Shown: positions 29,796 through 38,253, counted from the first letter of the stretch. The stretch is 64,000 bases of DNA from Gemmatimonas groenlandica (GCF_013004105.1 NZ_CP053085.1:3596001-3660000); one strand, 5' to 3'. Made by a program: numbers and translations. Notes: a model not told the origin generated them from the sequence alone.

Positions 29796-30419
29796 ATGGA
29801 TCGTTTCAACATTCGCAGCCTGAGCATTGGTGTGGCACTCGGGCTCGCTTCGGCGTCTACGACGGTGATGGCGCAGCCTAAGACGTTCAGTGCGACGCTA
29901 AGTGGACCGAATGAATCTCCGCCGGTCGCGTCAGCGGGCACCGGCTTCGCGCTGTTTGTCTACGATAACGTGGCGCACACGCTGAGCATCAACGTCTCGT
30001 TCTCGGGGCTCACGGGCACCACCACTGCTTCGCACTTGCATTGCTGCACCGCGGCCGCGCTTGCCGGTACTGCGGGGGTAGCAAGCACCACGCCAACGTT
30101 TGCGGGATTTCCACTCGGTGTAACTAGCGGAAATTACGCGAACCTTCTCGATCTCACGTTGGCCAGCTCGTGGAATCCTGCCTTCATCACAGCCAACGGC
30201 GGCACGCCAGCCTCTGCTGAGGCCATTTTTGCGACAGGCCTGAATGCCGGCAAGGCCTACCTCAACATTCACACGTCCTTCGCCGGCGGCGGCGAAATCC
30301 GCGGCTTCGTCACTACCGTGCCCGAGCCGTCCTCAATGCTGCTGATGGCCGCTGGGCTGGCCGCCGTCGGCGTCATAGCCCGTCGACGCCGCGGAGTTGT
30401 TTCCGCACCACGAGCGTAG
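29796..30419 (+). CDS. CHRD-domain protein with PEP-CTERM sorting signal
   Basis: ATG 29796 lies after a good ribosome binding site (GGAGG, five bases away) and gives 207 residues. A signal peptide (SLSIGVALGLASASTTVMAQ) precedes a CHRD domain (TFSATLSGPNESPPVASAGTG-like start, SHLHCC, IHTSFAGGGEIRGFV). The C-terminus is a textbook PEP-CTERM tripartite tail: VPEPSS, then the hydrophobic MLLMAAGLAAVGVIA, then RRRR. Such tails are processed by an exosortase and sort proteins to the surface or into exopolysaccharide. No exosortase is in the window. Confidence 0.9.
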   Translation: MDRFNIRSLSIGVALGLASASTTVMAQPKTFSATLSGPNESPPVASAGTGFALFVYDNVAHTLSINVSFSGLTGTTTASHLHCCTAAALAGTAGVASTTPTFAGFPLGVTSGNYANLLDLTLASSWNPAFITANGGTPASAEAIFATGLNAGKAYLNIHTSFAGGGEIRGFVTTVPEPSSMLLMAAGLAAVGVIARRRRGVVSAPRA

Positions 30420-30447
30420 GCCCTGGTCGAACGACCGTCCCGAGTCG

Positions 30448-30909
30448 TCAACGCTCGGGACTAGGAGGCGGTCCGCCACCCGGCGGGCCGCCTCTCGACG
30501 TTTCACCACCCGGAGGCCCACCACCCGGAGGCCCACCACCCGGAGGCGGTCGAAACGGATCGGGCAGTCGTCCCATCTCATTCATCCGTCTCCGTTGATC
30601 GGCATCGAGCACGGGCTCGAGCTGCGCACGCATCGCCTCGAGCGTGGATCGCAACTCAGCCTGCGCAGCACCGATGATCTGCGAATTGCGAGCGCCCGTT
30701 TTCTCCAGCAGAGGCATGATGACCGCGCGTTGGTCGGCTCGTGGTTGGATAATCGACTCCATGTGTCGCACGAAGCCCTGTTCATGTCGGAGCTGACCCA
30801 TGCGATCATTGCGTCGACGTTGCAACGTGCCTTGCAACACCAGGCCCAGCACGATCCCCAACGCGAGCGTGCCGCCCACGATCGTGGTCGACCTCAGGTC
30901 CATCTTCAT
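30448..30909 (-). CDS. CnrX/Spy-like periplasmic sensor of an ECF module
   Basis: ATG 30909 overlaps the preceding stop as ATGA, which fixes the start and gives 153 residues. A membrane anchor (TIVGGTLALGIVLGLVL) is followed by a helical region of about 80 residues (GQLRHEQGFVRHMESIIQ, LRSTLEAMRAQLEPVLDADQRRRM). This resembles the LTxxQ-type CnrX/CpxP heavy-metal-sensor fold. The tail is Gly/Pro-rich with repeated PPGG units. As third gene after sigma and anti-sigma it likely modulates the anti-sigma factor from the periplasm. The signal (metal, misfolding) is not shown. Confidence 0.75.
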   Translation of the reverse strand: MKMDLRSTTIVGGTLALGIVLGLVLQGTLQRRRNDRMGQLRHEQGFVRHMESIIQPRADQRAVIMPLLEKTGARNSQIIGAAQAELRSTLEAMRAQLEPVLDADQRRRMNEMGRLPDPFRPPPGGGPPGGGPPGGETSRGGPPGGGPPPSPER

Positions 30910-31277
30910 CGATTGGTTTCTCCCCAACTCGTGAGCGCACCGTCGAGTGTGTAGGCCGATGCCAGTGTCACCGTGGGCAAGCCGAACAACCGATCGAGAA
31001 TCGGCTGACCGCGACCGCTGGCGTTCATGAGATTCACAGTGCTCAACACCAGCACCGCGGCGGCCGCTAGCGGCGCGAGACGCACGAACACGTACTGCAA
31101 CGCATCGGTAGACGAATCAGTAGACGAATCGCCAGCGGCGCGGGTCGCCGCCCGCCGAGCCATGACGCGATCGGCGAAGCCCGGCGCAAACGCCACGTGG
31201 CCGGCGGCCTCGCGCAGCACACGCAGCTCGTTCTCGGTTGGCTCGGATGTCAGATCATGCCCGTGGTCATCACGCAT
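30906..31277 (-). CDS. Anti-sigma factor-like membrane protein
   Basis: ATG 31277 gives 123 residues and overlaps the sigma gene end by 8 bases, as in translationally coupled sigma/anti-sigma pairs. The N-terminal cytosolic part is acidic and helical (ENELRVLREAAGHVAFAPGFADRVMARR). It is followed by one membrane span (LAPLAAAAVLVLSTVNLM, about 74-91) and a short periplasmic part. No zinc-binding HxxxCxxC motif is seen, so it is not a ZAS type. The assignment rests mainly on topology and gene order. Confidence 0.72.
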   Translation of the reverse strand: MRDDHGHDLTSEPTENELRVLREAAGHVAFAPGFADRVMARRAATRAAGDSSTDSSTDALQYVFVRLAPLAAAAVLVLSTVNLMNASGRGQPILDRLFGLPTVTLASAYTLDGALTSWGETNR

Positions 31278-31848
31278 TGCGTTGCTCCTTGCTGTCGTTC
31301 GCGTACCAACCCAACCGTCGTTGCAGTTCAGCCACGCCACGAGATAGTCGGCTCATGACGGTGCCCGGTGGCAGGTCCAGTACCTCGGCCGTCTCGTTCG
31401 TGGAAAGTCCGTCGAGCAAACGAAGCACCACCACGCTGCGCTGCTTCTCACCCAGCTGCGCAACGGCCCGTCGCACCACGGCCACGCGTTCAGCACCTTC
31501 GGCGTCGTACGCGTCCACCACCGGCTCATGCAGCGGTGTCGTGGCGTGATCGCGACTCACGAGCCGCAGCGAGAACCGTCGTCGTCGCTTGAGCGCGTTG
31601 AGCGACAAATTCATCGCGATGCGCCGCAGATACGTTCCGAGCGCTGCTTCGCCGCGAAACGTCGAGATCGCGGCCGAGAATCGAATGAACGTTTCCTGAC
31701 CGACGTCGTCCGCATCGTCGCCCGCGCCCAGCATCCCGATCACCACCGACGCCACGGCCTGCTCGTAGCGTTCGACGAGCGCGCGAAACGCGGCCTCGTC
31801 GCCGCTCCGGGCGCGGTCCAGCAGGATATCGTCGGACAGTGATGACAT
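31270..31848 (-). CDS. ECF-family RNA polymerase sigma factor
   Basis: ATG 31848 gives 192 residues of a group IV sigma factor. Region 2 spans FRALVERYEQAVASVVIGML and DADDVGQETFIRFSAAISTFRGEAALGTYLRRIAMNL. Region 4 spans VAQLGEKQRSVVVLRLLDGLSTNETAEVLDLPPGTVMSRLSRGVAEL. There is no C-terminal extension. It heads a three-gene operon: sigma, membrane anti-sigma, then a periplasmic CnrX-like protein. It diverges from the YHYH-domain lipoprotein, which lies 151 bases away and is a plausible regulon member. Confidence 0.92.
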   Translation of the reverse strand: MSSLSDDILLDRARSGDEAAFRALVERYEQAVASVVIGMLGAGDDADDVGQETFIRFSAAISTFRGEAALGTYLRRIAMNLSLNALKRRRRFSLRLVSRDHATTPLHEPVVDAYDAEGAERVAVVRRAVAQLGEKQRSVVVLRLLDGLSTNETAEVLDLPPGTVMSRLSRGVAELQRRLGWYANDSKEQRNA

Positions 31849-31998
31849 CGTGGATGAGAAAGGTGAGCACCGGGATTGGACAATCACGGCGCGGCGTTCA
31901 TTCCATCCGGTCGGCCGCCGAGTCGGAGCAATCTGAAATGGAATGAGCGGGAAGGATCGGTTGTCGAACCGGTAACCCAACCACTTCCGGGAGCCTAC

Positions 31999-32868
31999 AT
32001 GACACGTCTCGCTCACTCGCTGTCCACACGCCGCGCGATCATCGCCTGCGGCATGACCTGCGCGGTCGCAGTGACCATGATCGGTGCCTGCGCCGACAGC
32101 AGCACCGCCACCGAAACCGAGAGCACCGACAGCTCGGCCACCTCCACGCAGGCCGGGTTGCAGTCGGCCAAGTGGGGGAGCAATGTCACCGTCTCGTTTG
32201 CCAACGGCGCGATGCGCTATCGGTCGAACGGAATCCCGAACCATGCACGGCAGGCACAATATGCCTTGCCCAACCCTGGCGTGCGGGTGCCCGGCGCGAC
32301 GAGCGCGTATGCCGGGGCCGATCCCACCGCTGCGCAGTCGTATGACTTCCAGATTCCACTGGTGCCGAAGAAGGCCGCCTCGCCCACGTCAACGAATCTG
32401 GGCACCATCGGTGTCATGATCTCCGGCGCCGCCCTCTTCAATCCGTACGAAGGGGACGGCACGACCGTCGCGATGGCGTCGAACTTCACCGTGAAGAATG
32501 CCGCTGGCGCCAACATCGCCTTCCTCGATGTCTGCAACGGACATCCCACACCGATGGGCGCGTACCACTACCACGCGCTGCCGCCCTGCGTGACCTCGAT
32601 GGTGGATACTGACGGCGGACCGTCGCACATCATCGGCGTGGCGTTCGACGGCTATCCCATCTACGGCGATCGCGACATCAATGGCAAGCAACTCACGGCG
32701 GCGAATCTCGACCAGTGTGGTGGCGTAACCAGTGCCACGCCGGAGTTTCCGCAGGGCACGTACCACTACGTGCTGTTGGCGACGACAACGGCGGCATCGT
32801 CGATCCGCTGCTTCATGGGCCAGGTCTCGATCTCGCCGGCGATGATGATGCCCGGCATGCACATGTAG
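31999..32868 (+). CDS. YHYH-domain lipoprotein
   Basis: ATG 31999 follows GGGAG at six bases and gives 289 residues. The signal peptide ends in a lipobox (TMIGACADS). The YHYH domain includes VCNGHPTPMGAYHYHALPPC and SHIIGVAFDGYPIYGDRDINGK, plus GTYHYVLL further on. Histidine-rich motifs and paired cysteines suggest a metal-binding exported protein. The C-terminus is Met/His-rich (MMMPGMHM), as in copper-handling proteins. The function of this family is not established; metal binding is inferred. A small palindrome (CGGTT-GTCG-AACCG, 31958-31971) lies in its leader. Confidence 0.85.
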   Translation: MTRLAHSLSTRRAIIACGMTCAVAVTMIGACADSSTATETESTDSSATSTQAGLQSAKWGSNVTVSFANGAMRYRSNGIPNHARQAQYALPNPGVRVPGATSAYAGADPTAAQSYDFQIPLVPKKAASPTSTNLGTIGVMISGAALFNPYEGDGTTVAMASNFTVKNAAGANIAFLDVCNGHPTPMGAYHYHALPPCVTSMVDTDGGPSHIIGVAFDGYPIYGDRDINGKQLTAANLDQCGGVTSATPEFPQGTYHYVLLATTTAASSIRCFMGQVSISPAMMMPGMHM

Positions 32869-32878
32869 TCAGTGGCCG

Positions 32879-33292
32879 TCACCCGCCGTCGCGGAGTGCT
32901 TTCCGCACCACGAGCTTAAGACCCGACCAGACCTCGTCGACGGCGCACACCTTCACGTCGACGAACCCCAAGGGAAGTGCCACGGCGCGGACGGTATCCT
33001 CGGTGATATCGGTCGCGACCTTGGCGCTTTTCTTTGGCCACGACACCCAGATCACCACCGTGTCGGGCAGCGCCGTGCGCCACGCCGTGAGTTTCGACGC
33101 GAGTTCAGCGCGCTCGGTCGTGAACAAGTGCACCACCTGCGCCGCAGGCGCGAGCCGCGCGAGAAAGCACACTGACGGCGGCAGCGGTGCGAGCAACGAC
33201 TGATAGTGCGACGGCGCGTGTACCACATGCACCACCGTGCCCTCGACGATGCCCAGTTTCTTCGCCAGCGGTGTACCGGAGTAGCCAGCCAC
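32879..33292 (-). CDS. DUF3052-like protein
   Basis: GTG 33292 is preceded by GGAG at about six bases and gives 137 residues beginning VAGYSGTPLAKKLGI (written as Met). The start GYSGTPLAKKLGI, the VVHVVHAP strand and VIWVSWPKKSAKVATDITEDTVRAVALPLGFVDVKVCAVDEVWSGLKLVVRKALR match DUF3052-type proteins. They are small cytosolic proteins of unknown function. It is divergent from the second ECF sigma gene. Confidence 0.8.
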   Translation of the reverse strand: MAGYSGTPLAKKLGIVEGTVVHVVHAPSHYQSLLAPLPPSVCFLARLAPAAQVVHLFTTERAELASKLTAWRTALPDTVVIWVSWPKKSAKVATDITEDTVRAVALPLGFVDVKVCAVDEVWSGLKLVVRKALRDGG

Positions 33293-33300
33293 GCGATCTC

Positions 33301-33322
33301 CAAGTTGGTTTCCCCCAACTTG
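33301..33322. promoter_or_regulatory. Perfect 8-bp palindrome between divergent genes
   Basis: CAAGTTGG and CCAACTTG are perfect complements separated by six bases. They sit in the 62-base gap between the DUF3052-like start (33292) and the ECF sigma start (33355). It overlaps the DUF3052 leader next to its ribosome binding site, so it could be an operator or a leader hairpin. Confidence 0.45.
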
Positions 33323-33354
33323 TGACGATCCTCGATTTCCGCGAGTTATTGGGC

Positions 33355-33966
33355 ATGCCCACGCCACAGGCCACCACGGCCGACGCCACGATTATCCGAC
33401 GGGTGCTGGCCGGCGACGTCAACGCCTTCGCGCTGATCGTCGACCGGTATCACGCCCGTTGTCTGCGCGTGGCCACGCACCTGCTGGGCGATTCCGACGA
33501 CGCCGAGGATGCGGTGCAGGACGCCTTTGTGCGCGCCTACCGGCATCTCGGGAGCTATCGGCCCAGAGACGTCGGTGTCGACAACGCCGGTGGCGAGAGC
33601 GGCGGTGACGGCGCGTTCGGGGCGTGGCTGCTGCGCATCCTCGTGAACCAGTGTCGCACTCGCTCCGCCCGTATGTCCCGGTATGCACGGTTCGACGCCG
33701 AACCATCTGAGCAGATTGAGGGGGGCGCTGCGGAGCCTACGGCGGCGACTGATCATGAAGCCGCCGAGCGACGGACCGATCTCGCCCAGGCGCTGGCCCT
33801 GCTCAGCCCCGAACACCGGGAAGCGGTCGTCCTGCGCTTCGCCGACGAATTGAGCTATGACGAGATGGCGTCAATCACCGGGGTCGGCGTGTCCGCCCTC
33901 AAGATGCGCGTGCAACGCGCCTGTACCCGACTGCGCGCCCTGCTCGCGGAGCACCTTCATGCCTGA
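33355..33966 (+). CDS. ECF-family RNA polymerase sigma factor (second module)
   Basis: ATG 33355 gives 203 residues; an in-frame GTG at 33322 would add 11. Region 2 runs from FALIVDRYHARCLRVATHLLGDSDDAEDAVQDAFVRAYRHL to AWLLRILVNQCRTRSARM. Region 4 is AQALALLSPEHREAVVLRFADELSYDEMASITGVGVSALKMRVQRACTRLRALL. A glycine-rich insertion (VGVDNAGGESGGDG) splits region 2 from the usual WLxRI motif. It is followed by a membrane protein and a DUF2723 gene on the same strand, with gaps of 18 and 9 bases, so all three probably share a transcript. Confidence 0.92.
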   Translation: MPTPQATTADATIIRRVLAGDVNAFALIVDRYHARCLRVATHLLGDSDDAEDAVQDAFVRAYRHLGSYRPRDVGVDNAGGESGGDGAFGAWLLRILVNQCRTRSARMSRYARFDAEPSEQIEGGAAEPTAATDHEAAERRTDLAQALALLSPEHREAVVLRFADELSYDEMASITGVGVSALKMRVQRACTRLRALLAEHLHA

Positions 33967-33984
33967 GTCCCATGCCTGAGTCTC

Positions 33985-34590
33985 ATGACTGACCAGATCC
34001 CTCCTTCGCTTCCCGGCTGGGCGATCGACGCGTTGCGCACCCCGGTCACCAGTCGGGCCGGATCGCGGGACGGTATCATGCGCGCCGTACGCGGCCTCCC
34101 GGCGCCGCGGCGGCTCTCGGCACCGGCCGCCGCCGTGCGGGCGTCGCGCTGGTTTCGCCGTGGCTCGCTCACCGGCGCCGGCAGCGTGTTGCTCACCGCG
34201 GTGCTGGCCTTCATGGTGTCGGTGCATCGCGGTGACCAACTGGCCGTGATGGCGCAGATGCAGACATCGGCCGTAGTCCTTGGCGACACCGTCGTACCCG
34301 CCGTCGGCGCCCCCGACTCGCTCGGCGCACGACTGCTCGACACCCTGCGGATCGTGCAGTTCGCTATTCGCGGACCACATATCGGCGCGGCCGAAGTCAT
34401 CGGCACGTTCAACGGCTGGCATCGCGGGAGCACCGCCATGGCCAGCGCCTCGCGGCATTCCGACGAATGGCGGGCGCGTGTGCTGGTGCCCCGCGACGCC
34501 CTCGACTTCGCGTTCGTGGTCAGCGACGCGAGCGAAACACCGATGCGCGAGCGGGTTATTCCGGCCGCGCCACTCCCCGCTCAGAACTAG
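33985..34590 (+). CDS. Membrane protein with glycogen-binding (CBM48-like) domain, putative anti-sigma
   Basis: The 201-residue protein has a cytosolic N-terminal part (1-60), one membrane span (62-80: LTGAGSVLLTAVLAFMVSV) and a C-terminal E-set fold of about 60 residues (122-185). The fold includes QFAIRGPHIGAAEVIGTFNGWHRGSTAM, which matches the AMPK/isoamylase-type glycogen-recognition pattern (FNGW). WRARVLVPRDALDFAFVVSD follows, as in CBM48. Being second in a sigma operon and one-pass, it probably holds the sigma factor. The outward CBM48-like domain would sense polysaccharide, which is inference. Confidence 0.78.
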   Translation: MTDQIPPSLPGWAIDALRTPVTSRAGSRDGIMRAVRGLPAPRRLSAPAAAVRASRWFRRGSLTGAGSVLLTAVLAFMVSVHRGDQLAVMAQMQTSAVVLGDTVVPAVGAPDSLGARLLDTLRIVQFAIRGPHIGAAEVIGTFNGWHRGSTAMASASRHSDEWRARVLVPRDALDFAFVVSDASETPMRERVIPAAPLPAQN

Positions 34591-34599
34591 TCACTCCTC

Positions 34600-36897
34600 A
34601 TGCTGCTTCACGCTCTCCGCTCGCGCGGGGCCCCCGCTGGCTGCGCGCTTCTCGCGTTGTGTACCCTCATGGCGGGCTATGCCGACCTATGGCGCGGCGG
34701 CACCGATCTGGCCGCGGCGCTCCTCACCATCGGTTACGTCGTCTGCGTGCCGCTCGCGATCCTCGTCGCCGGTGGCGCCCTCGGTGCGGAGCGTCAGGAA
34801 GCCGGCGCGCCGCCGTACCGCGCGGCGGCCGTGGTGTCGCTCGCGGTCCTCGCGCTCTATGCGTTCACGCTCGCGCCCACCACCGCAATGTGGGACGCCA
34901 GTGAGTACATCGCCGCGGCCAAAGTACTCGGTATTCCGCATCCGCCGGGGAATCCGATGTTCGTGCTGCTGGCCCACGCATTCGCGCAAGCGACATCGCT
35001 CCTACCGGTATCGCTGACGTATGCGGCGCGCGTGAATCTGCTGGCCGCCACCACCAGTGCCCTGTCGGCCGGTTGCTGGTTTCTCGTCGCGCATCGATCG
35101 CTGCACGAATTCGACATGCCGCGCGTGCCGCGACTGGTCACCGCTGCTGCCGCCGCGTGGATCGGTGCCACCGCCTTCACGGTGTGGAACCAGAGTGTCG
35201 TGAACGAGAAAGTGTACACCGTCGCCATGCTGGGCCTCGCGGCATCGGCGTGGTGTGCGCTGCGCTGGCACGACACGCGAAACGATGCATTCCTCGTGCT
35301 CATCGCGTATCTGTGCGGGTTGGGCTATGCCAATCACCCCGCCGGCTTTCTGCCGGTACCTGCGGTCGGATTGTTCGTGTTGTTGCGCCGTCCTGGCACG
35401 TTGCTACGCTGGCGCACGCTGAGTGCGGTCGCGCTGCTGCTGGGCGTCGGCCTCACGCCATTCCTGTTTCAGCCCATTCGCGCCGCGCATCGCCCGGTGA
35501 TCAATGTGGGCGAACCCACCGCCTGCGTCGGTGCGCCGGAGCTATCGTGTACGTTCAGCGCCGAGACGTGGACGAAGCTGATGTCGAACGTGAGCCGCGA
35601 GCAGTACGGCGGACACAACGTCGCGGTGCGACAGGCGCCGATCGGTGCGCAGGTCGGCATGTGGTGGCAGTACTTCGAATGGCAATGGATGCGCGACGCG
35701 TGGCAGCAGCATCCGCGCGTACAGCAACTGGTCGCGCTGTGCGTGCTCGCGCTCGGCCTGTTCGGTGGTGTACGCCATTTCCAGCGCGACCGTGCAACCT
35801 TCGCGTTCGTAGCGCCACTCATTTTCACGCTGACACCGGCGCTGATCGTGTATCTGAACTTCAAGTACGGCGCTTCACAGGCACCGGAGCTTGGCGACAG
35901 CGTAAATCGCGAAGTCCGCGATCGCGACTACTTCTACCTCTGGAGCTTCGCTACCTGGAGCGTGTGGGTGGGTATTGGCCTCGGCGCACTGTGGCAACAG
36001 CTGGCCCGGCGCGTCACGTGGGCGCGCACCAGTGTCGTGATGTCGCTGGCGTTGGTGCCCGTGATGCTGAACGGCGCGTCCGCTTCGCGGCGCGGACAGG
36101 CGTTCACGGCGCTCTGGGCGCGTGACCTACTGCAATCGGTCGAACCCAACGGCGTGCTCATCACCAACGGCGACAACGATTCCTTTCCCGTCTGGTATGC
36201 GCAGTTCGTGGAGGGGGTGCGGCCCGATGTCACCATTGCCCTCGTGCCATATCTCAATACCGATTGGTACGCACGACAGCTGCTCAATCGCCCGCCTGTG
36301 CCGTACGACGGCAGTGGCATTGCGGCTTATCGCGCCTTGCGCACGAACACGCCCGCGACCGCCTTCGGAACACTCACGGCCGCAGAGACCGACGCCATTC
36401 CGCCATATCTCCAGCTGCCGGAGCCGGCGCGATTCCAGCACGCCGGTATCGATGCCGTCATTCCGGCCGGCTATCTCACACGGGATCAGCTGATGGTACT
36501 GCAATTCATCAAGTCGACTTTCCCAGCGCGGCCCATTCACTTCTCGATTGGCGGCTATCCGCGCGGCATCGGCTTGAACGACTACGTGGTGACGCAGGGA
36601 CTCACGCAGCGGCTGCTGAACGAACCCGCCGCCTCGCACCCGGAGTATCTGGCCTATCCCGGTGGTCACCTCGATCTCGAGCGTACGCGCGCCCTCTGGC
36701 AGACATACGGCGCACCTGGAGCCTTGCTGGCGCAGGGTACGTGGATCGACGCGCCGTCGGTATCGATACCGGCCGCGTACGTGATCACCGGACAACTGTT
36801 GGGCTTCGCCTCGCGGGCGGTGGGAGACAGCGCGACCGGCGGCGCAGTGTTGCGGCAGGTTGACCGCCTGTCACGCGCCGCCGGATTACAGCAATAG
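34600..36897 (+). CDS. DUF2723 multi-pass membrane protein (glycosyltransferase-like)
   Basis: The 765-residue protein has about ten membrane segments in the N-terminal half (LLALCTLMAGY, AALLTIGYVVCVPLAILVAGG, AAVVSLAVLALYAF, ALLLGVGLTPFLF and others). The DUF2723 signature is WDASEYIAAAKVLGIPHPPGNPMF; the Asp/Glu pair resembles the catalytic acid of GT-C protein O-mannosyltransferases. The C-terminal portion (about 480-765) is outside the membrane. GT-C enzymes transfer sugars from polyprenyl carriers. The link to the sigma operon suggests an envelope-glycosylation regulon. Confidence 0.85.
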   Translation: MLLHALRSRGAPAGCALLALCTLMAGYADLWRGGTDLAAALLTIGYVVCVPLAILVAGGALGAERQEAGAPPYRAAAVVSLAVLALYAFTLAPTTAMWDASEYIAAAKVLGIPHPPGNPMFVLLAHAFAQATSLLPVSLTYAARVNLLAATTSALSAGCWFLVAHRSLHEFDMPRVPRLVTAAAAAWIGATAFTVWNQSVVNEKVYTVAMLGLAASAWCALRWHDTRNDAFLVLIAYLCGLGYANHPAGFLPVPAVGLFVLLRRPGTLLRWRTLSAVALLLGVGLTPFLFQPIRAAHRPVINVGEPTACVGAPELSCTFSAETWTKLMSNVSREQYGGHNVAVRQAPIGAQVGMWWQYFEWQWMRDAWQQHPRVQQLVALCVLALGLFGGVRHFQRDRATFAFVAPLIFTLTPALIVYLNFKYGASQAPELGDSVNREVRDRDYFYLWSFATWSVWVGIGLGALWQQLARRVTWARTSVVMSLALVPVMLNGASASRRGQAFTALWARDLLQSVEPNGVLITNGDNDSFPVWYAQFVEGVRPDVTIALVPYLNTDWYARQLLNRPPVPYDGSGIAAYRALRTNTPATAFGTLTAAETDAIPPYLQLPEPARFQHAGIDAVIPAGYLTRDQLMVLQFIKSTFPARPIHFSIGGYPRGIGLNDYVVTQGLTQRLLNEPAASHPEYLAYPGGHLDLERTRALWQTYGAPGALLAQGTWIDAPSVSIPAAYVITGQLLGFASRAVGDSATGGAVLRQVDRLSRAAGLQQ

Positions 36898-36915
36898 CGA
36901 TTCGACTATCGCCAC

Positions 36916-38217
36916 TCAGTCGAGCAACAGCAACGTCTGACCACCTTCGTGCACGATGCGCATGACCTGATCGCGGCCTTTCGCATTCGAGATGGTGTGC
37001 ACCGACTCGCAGCCCTGCATGCGGTGACTGAGATGCTCACCCAGCAGGCTCGATGCGCCGAACATCAGCGCGATGCTGCGATCGTGCTTGTCATAGGTGG
37101 CACCGACCAGCGGCATACCGTGCCCCAGCGACTGCGCACCGAAGTCGTCGCGATCCATCTCGATGCTGCAGGAGCGTCCCGCGTTTCTCGTGGTGAAGGC
37201 GTTCAACGCGGCGTCGAGCACATCGAGTGCGTAGCTGTGGGTCTGTTGCGTTCCGCTCGACTCGGCGCGGGCCGCCGCGATCGTCTGCGCGCGTCCAGGC
37301 ACGCACAAGACGGAACACGGCGCCGAGCGCACCAGCTCAGAGGTCACGCTTCCCAGTACCATGCGGCGCAGAAAGCCGTAGCCGTGGGTGGCGGTCACCA
37401 CGAGATCGGCATGCGCCGACTCGAGATATTCGAGCAGACGCTCCGACGGACTACCCTGCAGCGACACGGTCTCTACGATGAAACCGCGCGGCTCGAGATG
37501 CTCCTTCAGCAGCGCGAATCCTTTGGCGATCTCTTGCCTGTACCCATCCACAATGGCCGCGTCTGCCGCGTCGGGTTCGCTGAGCGTAGGACCCACGTGC
37601 ACCAGCCGAACGGTCGCCGCCGGCGCAATCAGGCCCATGGAAACCTGCGCCGCATAGAGACTGAATGGGCTGAAGTCGGTAGCGATCACCACATTCTTCG
37701 GCAGGGTGTCCGAGCCCGGTTCGACGGCCAATACCGGCGCATCGCTCAGCTGCAGCAGCCGCAACACTGATTCGCCACCGAACACCCGGGCGAGCACGGA
37801 GTGCCGTCCGCGACCAACGATGATCACGCGCGCGCCGATGGCACGCGCATCTTCCACGATCTCCGTGAGTGGCTCGCCCACGCGCACGCGCACGGGCCAC
37901 GACGTGCCGATGGGCGTCGTACGCGCCATCTGCCGCTCGATCTCCGACTGGCGACCTTCCATGATATACGGCTCGGCCTGCGTCCAATACGGGACGGGCT
38001 CGTACGCGTACAACGGCATGGCGTTCGGTCGCAGCCCACTCACGACTTCCACCGGTGCGTGCACTGAGGCCGCGAGCAGGCGCGCCATGGGAAACGCGGC
38101 ATCGGACGCGGGCGACGTATCGGTGGCGACGAGAATCGGGCCAGCTGGGGCTATCGTCGGTTCGAATGTGTTCGAAATGTCAGTCGCAGTGCGAATGTTC
38201 GGCGCATGGGTCGACAT
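36916..38217 (-). CDS. Tandem universal stress protein with extra C-terminal domain
   Basis: The 433-residue protein has two USP folds. The first (about 25-165) starts GPILVATDTSPASDAAF and ends GARVIIVGRGRHSVLARVFGGESVLRLLQLSDAPVLAV. The second (about 170-310) starts KNVVIATDFSPFSLYAAQ and ends HADLVVTATHGYGFLRRMVLGSVTSELVRSAPCSVLCV. Its G-x2-G-x9-G-S/T motif is compatible with ATP binding. A C-terminal region of about 85 residues (SIEMDRDDFGAQ to the end) resembles DUF5335-type proteins. It is downstream of the BON gene by 36 bases and probably in one operon with the regulator at 39.7 kb. Confidence 0.88.
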   Translation of the reverse strand: MSTHAPNIRTATDISNTFEPTIAPAGPILVATDTSPASDAAFPMARLLAASVHAPVEVVSGLRPNAMPLYAYEPVPYWTQAEPYIMEGRQSEIERQMARTTPIGTSWPVRVRVGEPLTEIVEDARAIGARVIIVGRGRHSVLARVFGGESVLRLLQLSDAPVLAVEPGSDTLPKNVVIATDFSPFSLYAAQVSMGLIAPAATVRLVHVGPTLSEPDAADAAIVDGYRQEIAKGFALLKEHLEPRGFIVETVSLQGSPSERLLEYLESAHADLVVTATHGYGFLRRMVLGSVTSELVRSAPCSVLCVPGRAQTIAAARAESSGTQQTHSYALDVLDAALNAFTTRNAGRSCSIEMDRDDFGAQSLGHGMPLVGATYDKHDRSIALMFGASSLLGEHLSHRMQGCESVHTISNAKGRDQVMRIVHEGGQTLLLLD

Positions 38218-38253
38218 TGTCGGCTCCGGTGGGGAGAAGGTGAGGCAACACAG

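Noticed and set aside
30470-30550. Repeated CACCCGGAGG units as a CRISPR or regulatory repeat
   Set aside because: They code for the PPGG repeats at the C-terminus of the CnrX-like protein and have no spacers.
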